NCBI GenBank assembly: GCA_963971285.1
Contig: OZ020244.1
Span: 18,476,001 to 18,540,000, forward strand
Source of the DNA: Astropecten irregularis
Lineage: Eukaryota > Echinodermata > Asteroidea > Paxillosida > Astropectinidae
Direction: 5' to 3'
DNA length: 64,000 bases
Part shown: positions 49,579 through 59,000 of the stretch, in pieces
How the letters are laid out: each line of letters opens with the position of its first letter
How positions within the stretch are numbered: the first letter of the stretch is position 1
Notes under the pieces: model-generated
Databases searched by the model: none
What the model was told of the DNA's origin: nothing
What the model saw: the letters and a program-made list of their open reading frames with translations, nothing else
Position numbers and translations under genes: made by a program

Positions 49579-49844
49579 GTGGATCGGTTTGCGGAAACAC
49601 CATGTAATAATCGTTCGTACTTTCGCACTTCTATATCGTTCGCACTTCTCGCAATTAGGTCCCAACGTTTCGACTAGTCTGCTCTAGTCCTCATCAGGAG
49701 ACGAGGGCAGACTAGTCGAAACGTTGAGACCTAATTGCGAGAAGTGCGAACGATATAGAAGTGCGAACGATATAGAAGTGCGAACGATATAGAAGTGCGA
49801 AAGTACGAACGATTATAACATGGTATTTCCGCAAACCGATCCAC
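49579..49844. repeat. MITE, almost entirely one long inverted repeat
   Basis: GTGGATCGGTTTGCGGAAA and its complement end a 266-bp unit whose arms (GAACGATATAGAAGTGCGAA, CGAAACGTTGAGACCTAATTG and others) pair around a loop near 49,690-49,703. The right arm has two extra copies of GAACGATATAGAAGTGC. CAAATTAGAT occurs just left (about 49,567) and again about 40 bp to the right (about 49,882), possibly an imperfectly placed target duplication. Confidence 0.82.
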
Positions 49845-50598
49845 ATACCAATTGTCACCATGCAAAGCCTCAAATCTTTCTTCAAATTAGATGTATTCAT
49901 TATATACTGCTAGCACACCGGAAGAAATAAGACAATTACAAAACGTGTTGTTGCTGTAATGTCATCAATTTCATATTGTGGATTGATTACGCCTATACAA
50001 ATTTGCCAATAGGTGCATGTAAATTTAATTTAAAGAAATACTGAATGTTGGCCAACGCAAGGCAACAATACGTGGAGTCAGAATAGGAATATCGAAAACA
50101 CCCAGGGAAACAATACAGATTAGGTCAACTTGTATAAATACCATTATTGCCACTGACCATTATCACTCATGTCATTAATGCCACTTCAGACATTTCCCCA
50201 TAAGCATGTAGGCCTATAGCAGACAAAATAATGCAAATCATCGTGAACACATGACCCACACTGAAATTCAAGGTGAATCAAGATTCCTTTCGTACAGCCA
50301 TACATATTTATCAAATTGCATTGAATTATTAATATCGCTTCGACGTTACTATTTGAATGCGGTTCTCTCCTGCGACATGTCATAAAGTAATTGAATTCCT
50401 GACTTGCTGGCTTTTCATTGTCAAGCATCGTCTCGCTGTAATTTATGTTACTCGTATATATGACTGCGATATGATTGGAAATCATGAAGCACATCTGAAG
50501 TCAGACTTCTCTGTCATAAAAAAAACACGGTCACTCAATTTTAAATACTAGGCCTACATTTGAATACTTTGAATTGAAAGTTAAAGATTCAGGCCGCC
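49845..50598. other. Duplicated flank and promoter of the receptor at 50,599
   Basis: This is the inverted counterpart of 33,841-34,780, with the MITE of 33,942 absent here (empty site near 50,490). It contains the conserved AAAGATTCAGGCCGCC just before the ATG. There is no gene. Confidence 0.7.
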
Positions 50599-51594
50599 AT
50601 GTCTATTAACAACGTTACGAATGAAAATGGCTCATCTGACGACCCAGTATCCCGTGTACCTCTACTGGACGCAATAAACATCATCATCGCCTGCCTGGCT
50701 GTGCTTGGTAACGGCATGGTTATCACCGTTATGCTGCTTAGACGTCGAGTGTTCATCTCCTTCACAAATCGTCTCATCCTGCACCAGTCCATCATTGACT
50801 GTATTACTGGGGTGGTCTTCTTCATCCAGAAGGTAGTTCGCAGTCCTAATACTGTGGTGTCTGTTGATGGTAATCTTTACGACCAATTCGTGTGTCGATT
50901 CTGGGTCTCAGAGTTGTTTCTTTGGATCATGTATGTGACATCTACGTACAACCTCGTCGTCATATCGCTGGAGCGGTTTATGGCAACCTGCTATCCAGTG
51001 AAACATCGCAACTCTTTCTCCAAGTCCAAACTGAAGTTTGCTGCATTGATCCCATGGACAATCAGCGCAATTCACGGCTTGCACATAGTGTTTCTATTTG
51101 AGGTACATCTTGGACAATGCCGATATACAATCATGGAGACGGGTATCAAAGTTGTCTCAACTTCTGCGATTGTCTTGACTGAGTACTTTGTTCCCATCGC
51201 CGTCTTGATCTACACATACACCAGGATACTCATCGTGTTAACCAAGAAACTTGCGAATCCGGTGAACGGTCAGCAGAATACGATGAGTAAAGCCAAGAAG
51301 AACGTCCTCATTACGACCCTGCTGATTGGTATCATGTTCGTGGTGTGCTGGACACCGATGGAAGGCTCGTCCGTTTACTGGACTGCACTAGACGCGACAA
51401 GACCAAACATAGTAGTGTACACGTTGTTTACAGGTCTATTGGCCTGCAACATGTTTGTCAATCCGATTATATACTGTTTCAAATACGAACACTTTCGACT
51501 GCAATTAAAAGACGTAACCGACCGATTGAGAAGAAACCAGGTGCGTGATGGGGGAAACATTCCGTCAGTTTCCACCGGGATATCGATCCAGTGA
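50599..51594 (+). CDS. Rhodopsin-type GPCR, MSINN type
   Basis: This intact intronless receptor has 331 residues. It has sequons N5 (NVT) and N10 (NGS), GN in TM1, SIID in TM2, FVCRFW before TM3, LERF replacing DRY, loop-2 GQCRYTIMETG, CWTP (followed by MEGSSVYW), NPIIY and a basic RLRRNQ tail. It is the best intact reference for the Polinton-broken copy at 11,083-12,102 and for the body of 45,531. Start context GCCGCC-ATG-TCT is the same hexamer neighbourhood (GACATG on the other strand) into which the Polinton inserted in the paralogue. It is probably a functional surface receptor; the ligand is unknown. Confidence 0.94.
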   Translation: MSINNVTNENGSSDDPVSRVPLLDAINIIIACLAVLGNGMVITVMLLRRRVFISFTNRLILHQSIIDCITGVVFFIQKVVRSPNTVVSVDGNLYDQFVCRFWVSELFLWIMYVTSTYNLVVISLERFMATCYPVKHRNSFSKSKLKFAALIPWTISAIHGLHIVFLFEVHLGQCRYTIMETGIKVVSTSAIVLTEYFVPIAVLIYTYTRILIVLTKKLANPVNGQQNTMSKAKKNVLITTLLIGIMFVVCWTPMEGSSVYWTALDATRPNIVVYTLFTGLLACNMFVNPIIYCFKYEHFRLQLKDVTDRLRRNQVRDGGNIPSVSTGISIQ

Positions 51595-52199
51595 TGTCAA
51601 TTTCTTTCCAATTGCAGAAGCATTGCTTAAAATGAGGTTTGGATTGTTGTTTTGGGCTGAATCGTTGTAATTGTGCTGGCAGCCTGGCACCATTTACATA
51701 ATTATGTTATATCTTCTTGCTGATTTATACTCTTGGAGCTGAAGTCATCTTATGAATTGGAAATCCATGGAGCAGTTGATGCTAGGCCTATACATGTACG
51801 TGTTGGTTTGCCTTATATCAAGAGGGTTTCAAAGGGATCAAAATGTAACACATTATCATCATCATTGGCAGCTCAGTCTCGGCATACCGTGCGAATGCGG
51901 CGCCCTTCGGCACAAACTGGTACTCCTATATCTATTGACATTCTTCTCTCTGATTGGAGGAATCATCTGTCTTAATCATCTAATTGATGGCACCATCAAT
52001 TTTCATCCATCGATGAAAGGAACGGCAAACATCGACTTGAAATTGACTCCTACGTTGTCGTTATCACGGCCTTATTCGATAAAACTCCGCAGTGCTGTGA
52101 GACTCGAGTCCGGTCTAGTGGATTCGAGACCGGACCGAGACCGATTTTGCCGGACTTGGTCTCGGACTCGGACTCAGAGGTTCATGACTCAGACCTACG
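51595..52199. other. GPCR 3' flank
   Basis: This is related to 46,527-46,960. A GAGTC/GAGAC-rich low-complexity tract lies at 52,095-52,200 (GAGACTCGAGTCC, GGTCTCGGACTCGGACTC). There is no coding evidence. Confidence 0.5.
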
Positions 52200-52234
52200 T
52201 GTCTTGATCTACACATACACTAGGATCGTGTTAA

Positions 52235-52601
52235 AGGTAGTATCGTACTTTGGTAAGAGACCAAAACAGAAATGTTCACAGATTTACCTATAACTTACAT
52301 GGTATGAAGATGGTGGTGGTAGAAACATACTGTTAATTTTTTTTTCTGCCTGAAATGGTGTATTTATCCAGAAATTAGTAAAACAACGACCGAAAATCTT
52401 TTTGATCTTTTAAAAGATCAAAAATAAAAGAGAAAACACTTAAGAAATACTGTGGCCGTTTATTGCTGTTTTCTCAAAAAGTGGGCACCGTGTGGAACTG
52501 AAATTTTCACAGATGACTGTGACTGTATCTTCCTTGATATTTTTGCCCATGAATCTGTACATCTTTGACAAAAACCAAAGTATGATTATATGATGCTACC
52601 T
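52235..52601. repeat. TTAA MITE inserted in the GPCR pseudogene
   Basis: AGGTAGTATCGTACTTTGG and its inverted mate are flanked by TTAA (52,231-52,234 and 52,602-52,605). All intact receptors have the uninterrupted ATCGTGTTAACCAAG at this point, so the pre-insertion site is known and TTAA is a true target duplication. Confidence 0.93.
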
Positions 52602-52733
52602 TTAACCAAGAAACTTGCGAATCCGATGAACGGTCAGCAGAATACGATGAGTAGAGCCAAGAAGAACGTCCTCATTACGACCCTGCTGATTGGCATCATG
52701 TTTGTGGTGTGCTGTGGACACCGACAGAAGCAC

Positions 52734-52987
52734 AGGGGCCAATTTCATAGAGCTGCACATGCTTAGCACAACAAATCCCTAAGCATGATATGTCTGTCCT
52801 AATAAAAACAGGATTAACAAACAAAATTGTCCATGTGTTGTGTACTATCACTTGCAATTGTTCTTTGGCTGTTGTTCGCTGACCATGAATATCAAATCGA
52901 ATTTTTAATGGTGGTTTGTTTTATGGGCAAGACATTTTTGTGCTAAGCAATTTTTTTGTGCTAAGCATCTCTATAAAATTGGCTCCA
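52734..52987. repeat. AGGGGCC-family MITE inserted in the GPCR pseudogene
   Basis: AGGGGCCAATTTCATAGAGC opens the element, and its inverted mate ends TATAAAATTGGCTCCA at 52,987. It sits between GACAGAAGCAC and GTTCAT of the TM6-TM7 region. Intact receptors have one A there. It is the same family as 33,942 and 41,478. Confidence 0.88.
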
Positions 52988-53207
52988 GTTCATTATAGCT
53001 TAATCAAACACGCCAGGCATGCTCTCCACATCGGGTGCGCACCTTTTACGGCTCTGGTGGCCTGCAACATGTTCGTCAATCCGCTACTGCTTCAAGTACG
53101 AACAGTTTCGATCTCAAAAGTATACAGCGTTGTCAACTTTCCGTAGAAACCGAGTGTGGAATGATGAAGTCATTTCAACTATTGATGCTTGTGTCTCTCA
53201 CGGCTGA

Positions 53208-53710
53208 CCCCTATCTGATTCACCCGGATAACTCGACCGTTTGCTGGAACGCAGAGCTGTATCTACAACGATACTGAGGAACTGGAACCAGAAAGCGTTC
53301 GAATTAAGAACCGTACATTTTGTTCGTGCGACTGATTAAAGAGCTATAGCCTTTCTTGAAATTACTGAGTAGATAGATCGTAACTAACATTATAACGCCC
53401 TTTGCATAGATTGTCATACTGCTCAGGGGTTCGCCTCGGGCGTCATAGTCTTATTCCCATAGCACTTGAAGTAGTCAATACAGTTGCAGTTTGTTTTACA
53501 ACACCCCATACATGGATTCTGCCTTGTCATTGTTTTAAAGCGCGTCAAACGCGACGTGTCATTTTTGTTAATAAGTGGGCAGACATTATTTTTGTTTAAT
53601 GTATAGGCCTATGCACACAAAACCGTTATACAGTTCGTTCTTACCTAGAAACGTGCACAATCTAGTGAGTTATAGTGAACCGTTATCAACTGCAGTGTGT
53701 TAAATGTTAA
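53208..53710. other. Duplicated GPCR 3' flank
   Basis: It matches 48,427-48,600 at the start (CACCCGGATAACTCGACCG). There is no gene. Confidence 0.5.
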
Positions 53711-54066
53711 AGGTAACGGTATAGAATTTCTATTAACATACCCAAACAAAAATTTTCACAGATTAACGTATAACTTTCAGGGTATGAAGATGGTGGTGGT
53801 AGAAACATACTGTTAAAATATTTCCCCCTGAAATGGTGTATTTATTCAGAAAATTAGTAAAACAAAGGCCGAAAACAGTGACTCTCGGGGTAAGATCAAA
53901 ACCATTCTTTGTTTTATAAGAAAATTAAGTCAGGTTTTCACTATTTTTTCTCGTGACTCAGATGGCCAATTGAGCTCAAATTTTCACAGGTTTATCATTT
54001 CATGTATACATGCTGGATCAGTCTAAGTGTGAGTGCTGTTCTGTGACCATTACCAATCATGTACCT
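53711..54066. repeat. TTAA-flanked MITE, divergent copy
   Basis: AGGTAACGGTATAG at the left and CATGTACCT at the right are flanked by TTAA (53,707-53,710 and 54,067-54,070). The interior TATGAAGATGGTGGTGGTAGAAACATACTGTTAA is shared with 52,235-52,601. The right end resembles the 7,201 subfamily, so this copy looks mosaic. Confidence 0.72.
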
Positions 54067-54070
54067 TTAA

Positions 54071-56083
54071 GATAGGATTAACTAGTAAATTCACTCGTCG
54101 TTATGATGATGAATAATGGTATGAAATAAAATGCATTTCACTAAAGGTATAAGATTCATTAAAATAATGATAAACGATTTAAAACTTTTTGTGAAAATAA
54201 TTCTGATATAAATGTTGTCACAGTTGAGAAATGTTAAGGGAGAACTTTTTTTTAAATGCACCATTGAAATAAGTATAGCACCTGCAGTTGCAGCTAGTAG
54301 GCACTTGCACAAAATATTCATTAACATGGGAAAGATTTGACATTTTTTCTCTAAAAAAATTGTGAGCAACGATTTTGTTATTATTACACAATGTACTCCT
54401 GGAGTTATTATTAAATTAAGGATAATGGTTTTCTTTTGCAACATGGCCAATAATAAATCGAGTTTCACTAGTTAGTAGAACATTCGAGTTATTGTAGGAA
54501 ATGTTGTGGTCACGGTGTTTTCACGGATTAACCCAGCTCGACGTATTGGTTCGTAATAATTATTAATTGGTTGGTGATGTATTTTTCTGTCATCTATGAT
54601 GGAAGACATTATCTTTGCTTCAGCCTTGTTATTACAAGACTAACAACGAATTACGTGACTATTAGGCCTATACGATCTGTCCAGTAGCGTAGACACATCC
54701 TCAGACCTGGTATGATCCTGTAGCTGTGTCGTACTTCCATATACGTTTGTGCACAAATACATCATAAATATATTTTAAAAAAATGGAAACCTGGGGTGTG
54801 GCCCCTACCCCCCCCCCCCCCCCCCCCCCACCTTATCTACGCCCCTGGATATGTCACCACATATCCTTCACGACCGTGATGACCCCTAATCTGGTTCCCG
54901 GACCCAAAAAGCTCCCGACTAGATTTTTAACAAGAGTCGTCAGGGAATCTTTGGGCATGGAACCAAAGATTCCCCCAGATAGAAGGAATTAACGAGAATT
55001 AGGGCGTAAAGAATACTCGCAGGGAAACAAGAAAAATGCGTGCACTGAAAAATTTAAAAACATGTCCTATTATCATAATTATCCGTATTTACAAGAATCA
55101 TTCATTATAAAAATAATTCTTTAAATTCGGGATAAGTAGGGCTAGTTAATTGAATTTAATTCAAGTAATAAACTGCTGCAAAATCAGCCAAAATAATGAA
55201 TGAAATAATCAATTACTTGGAGTTAGAAGGGCCTGACGCATTCCATCCTAGCATTCCTACCTTCAAGTAATATAATCATGGGTGTCGATCCCGGAGGGAT
55301 GGGGGATATATCCCCCCGTGATATTTGAGGTGGGGAATGGCGTGTATTATAAACCCCCCCCCCCCCCAATATATTTCAAGGTTGAATATCATTCAAGTTT
55401 ATTGTATAGAAATATTACATGAGACTTGTTTTTTTAGTCTTCGCAGTAAATTCATACTGTTTAATTCTTCTGAATATCGTTTTTAAATGCTCTAAAATGC
55501 GACTTTTTGACTCTGTTTTATTAAGAAGTCCCTGGTTTGGGAGGGGGTATATCCCACCTCCCACAGCCTCCCCCGGCTCGGTCGCTTCGCTCCCTCGTAT
55601 AGGATACCTGGGGTCGATTTCATAAAACTTACGACGCGTCGCAGAGCTTTATGAAATCGGCCCTTAATCACATTAATCATCCCCCAAGAAATCGGCACCT
55701 ATGAATAATATAATTCAATTTTGTGCTGCATTATTTATCGTCATTGGTGGTCTAAAATAATTTCATTGTGTTGTTTTGGGGCGACCAACAAAAGATTAGG
55801 GAAGAAAATAAAAATTGATTAATTCGGGGAAATATCGTCCGAAATTAATCATAGGCCTGTAGTGTCTTCCGTAGTTATGACCTCGGTCTGTGTTTTTAGT
55901 TTACAATAATATTGTAATCATAAAATAGCCGTCGGATTCGTAACTACTGCACTGTACTGATGCACGTGCCGTATCGTTTGCATTGAAGTCACAGCATCTA
56001 GCATAAATTGGCTTAGTATGTACGATAGTATAAGTACAAGAAGACGTAGGCCCTAACCATTTCAGGTCAACTCTACGAAAGAA
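54071..56083. other. Intergenic region with C-tracts, no gene seen
   Basis: A poly-C run lies at 54,811-54,829 and another at about 55,356-55,368, both next to short palindromic GGGGGATATATCCCCC-like sequence. A short ATTTCATAAAACTTACGACGCGTCGCAGAGCTTTATGAAAT inverted repeat at 55,618-55,660 is a minimal MITE. The remainder is AT-rich. The promoter of the following THUMPD3 gene presumably lies near 55,900-56,080. Confidence 0.5.
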
Positions 56084-59000
56084 ATGGCAGGAGAAAATCT
56101 CTATCTGCTGGGTGCCACAATTGCCACGGGATTCGAGAGGACAGCCCTGGAAGAATGCAAGGAGAAACTGGGCGGGGAAATCAACGCCCACTCGGGTCGG
56201 GGGAGAGTGTTCTTTCACGTTGGCAAAACTCTATTAAAAAAGGTGATTCCTAACTTCCTAGGCCTAGGCCTCTACTTCCTTCCGACCATATAATCCTTAT
56301 CGTAAATACCGCCTGGTTGATTTTGGACAATAGTCGAAAGGCACTGTAGGAAGGGAAAAGGGACAAAATATGCCCCTTTTTCCTTCCCATGGTGCCTTTC
56401 CACCATTGTCCAAAATCAACCAGGCGGTATTTGCGATAAGCCTTAGGCCTATGGCATAAAAATAAACCCTAACTAAGGTATATCGCAAATAGCGACCGCT
56501 AAGAAATGTGGGATGCAGAAGGGTCGAAAGGGCCTTACCACCTGCTTACTTTTTTTGTACAGTCTTAGTAAAATTTGATCTTTTTGTTTACTATGTTCCT
56601 GAACTTGCTGTTCGACCCAGGTGTAACGCACAATACAATGCTTTGAGGAAGCGCCCTCTCTTGTTGAATTGAAAATGCTATTTGAGATAATACTATACTA
56701 TAGTAACAATTTATTGCCCTTCAACGACATAGATAAGCATGTCACTATTAAAGTTCCTTTTGAGTGCACATAAAAAAATCATGTGCTGGCTCAGGTGGGA
56801 TTCGAACCCACAACCTCCTGGTTACTAGTGCAGATGCCATACTGCTACTGCTAGGCCGCCATCGAGCTAGCTGGAGTCAGCAGAGTGAGTCAAATCCCTT
56901 CTTAACGGGCTCTGTAATTAATCTGTAATTTTTTATTTATTCGTCGATGAGATAGAATTATGATGCATTGACATAGGCGAGGTTTTTTTTGTTGTAACAT
57001 TTTCTTTAATTTAAATAATTGATTTATACTAGAATAATACAAATTATATGTATTTGAATTTTTTTTGTTACAGGCTTTGGAACTTCGGACAATTGACCAT
57101 TTATTTGTTGTCGTCAGACGATTGGAAGGGCTTAACCTATACCAAGAGAAGGTAATGCACAATGATTGATACACAATCATTACAGAAAGAGAAATTGTCA
57201 AGTTATCACAATCACTGTACCTATGTTTTGTAAGTTGGTCAGTATGAGCTCAGAAGGCTTCACATTTCATGCAATGGTTCAGTTAAGTCCTGAGATTTAT
57301 AATTCGGAAAGACAAGCACTGTAAAGAAGTTTAATTCTCAGAAGCTTTATTGTGCTGGATGGACTCAAAATCCTGAAGAGTTGTACTATAGTACAGACGA
57401 CATCTAATAGATTTTGTATACGAGTGCCAGTCAGTCTTGTTGGCCTGATCAATAGCGCCCTCTGTTGGGCATTCATGCAAACTGAAAAGCAGCAGTTGAC
57501 TGTCCTCTCGATTTGACTCTTGTGTCTCTCTATCTTCAGGATGAATCAATAACGGAGCTCTGTCGTCACCTGACGCATGCTGACTGGGTCCAGGCTTTGG
57601 ATGCATGGACCCACTTCAGAGGAGTGGAGTATGTCCCAACCCTCCTGGACAGTTGTCGTCATCAGCACCCAGTTCCGAAGGAAGACACAGTGGACCCGGA
57701 AGAGATACCTGCGGACCCTCCAAAGCCTCCAAGTGAGGATGTAGTCCGACCCGAGACCTCTCCCGTGGACTTGGTAAACCATCATGCTGATGCAACCCAA
57801 AGTCCACCGTACCTGCCCACATTTCGGGTGACCGGGCACAGGGTCGGCACTCGGCACAACTTCTCCTCGCAAGATGCCGCCGGTAAGCTGGGGGAGTATC
57901 TCATACGGCACTACGGCTTGCCTGTCAGCCTTAAGAACTTTGAGATGGAGGTACTGGTGAACGTCAACGAGGACAGTGCCACCATTGGCATCAACCTGAC
58001 GCAGGAGAGTATGCACAAGAGGAACATTGTGCACTTCGGTCCGACGACACTACGATCAACCCTTGCTCATTGTATGTTAAGGTATGGTTCACTCTTAGCT
58101 TCATTTTCTTTTATGTTGTCTTTTGTACGATAACTGCACCAGGGGTCAATTTCACCAAACTCATCATGACTTACTATCAATCGTACGAGTTAAGATGCAA
58201 TGCAGCCCTACGGAGGATACAGTGGGTTATCCTTCATAACTCGAGTCGCAGGGCTTTGTGAAATGGACCCCAGATGATTAAATGCATCCATTGTGGGGTC
58301 TTATCTTTCAGATTAGGGGAACCACAGCCAGGGGATGTTATATGTGATCCTATGTGTGGCGGAGGCTCCATACCACTTGAGGTAAGCTGTCTTTCATGTC
58401 ATAATCAAACAGTTTTCAGTATTGGTGACGGAAGCGTTTTCACACAATCAAATTGTATACAGTCAGATTGTCCGTGTGGACGTATCCTTCCAGACGGATT
58501 CTCTCTTTGACATGTTTGATAGAACCTACTGGTAGGACTCGCCCAGTAGGGCATCTGCATGACAGGTGGTTGTGTCAGATGGATCGTTATTTTGATGAGA
58601 TGGGGGATGGGTCGCATGGCTGTCTGGGGAGGAGTGGTCATCAGGAGACCGGAGGAGTACCACTCAAAGGTAGTTGCGGCGTATGCACTGTTGCGGCGTA
58701 TGCTCCCACTGATTGATTGACGTATCCTTTGGAATGTTAAATCCTGTTTTCAATTGCAATGACAGTTATACCCATTTCTTGTTCTTGTCTATAAACCACA
58801 GGCTTCTCAGAATTGGCCATGCTTTGTTCTGGGAGGTGACAATCACGACATAGCATGCCTCCACGCCGGAGGCAATGTATCAGCTATGAATGAAAAAAGG
58901 CAGTCCAAAGGAAGGTAAGTAGGTAACTGCTATGAAATAAAACAAGAACACTATTATTAGTATTTTTCTTTTTTTGCCAGATGGCTTGGCCAAGTCTATT

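Larger units (their letters stand above)
52202..53207 (+). pseudogene. GPCR C-terminal half interrupted by two MITEs
   Basis: Three blocks in order match the 3' half of MALN-type receptors. These are TM5 (CTTGATCTACACATACAC) to ATCGTG, then CCAAGAAACTTGCGAATCC through TM6 to GACACCGACAGAAGC (52,606-52,733), then GTTCAT and AAACACGCCAGGCATG to the end CTCACGGCTGA (52,988-53,207). Between them sit a TTAA MITE and an AGGGGCC MITE. Extra indels (GTGTGCTGTGGACACC, loss of bases in NPIIY and the tail) break the frame. Everything before TM5 is missing. Confidence 0.92.

Noticed and set aside
56785..56868. tRNA gene on the minus strand
   Set aside because: The T-arm and B-box are excellent, but no acceptor stem can be formed and the anticodon arm is irregular; SINE-type repeat preferred.
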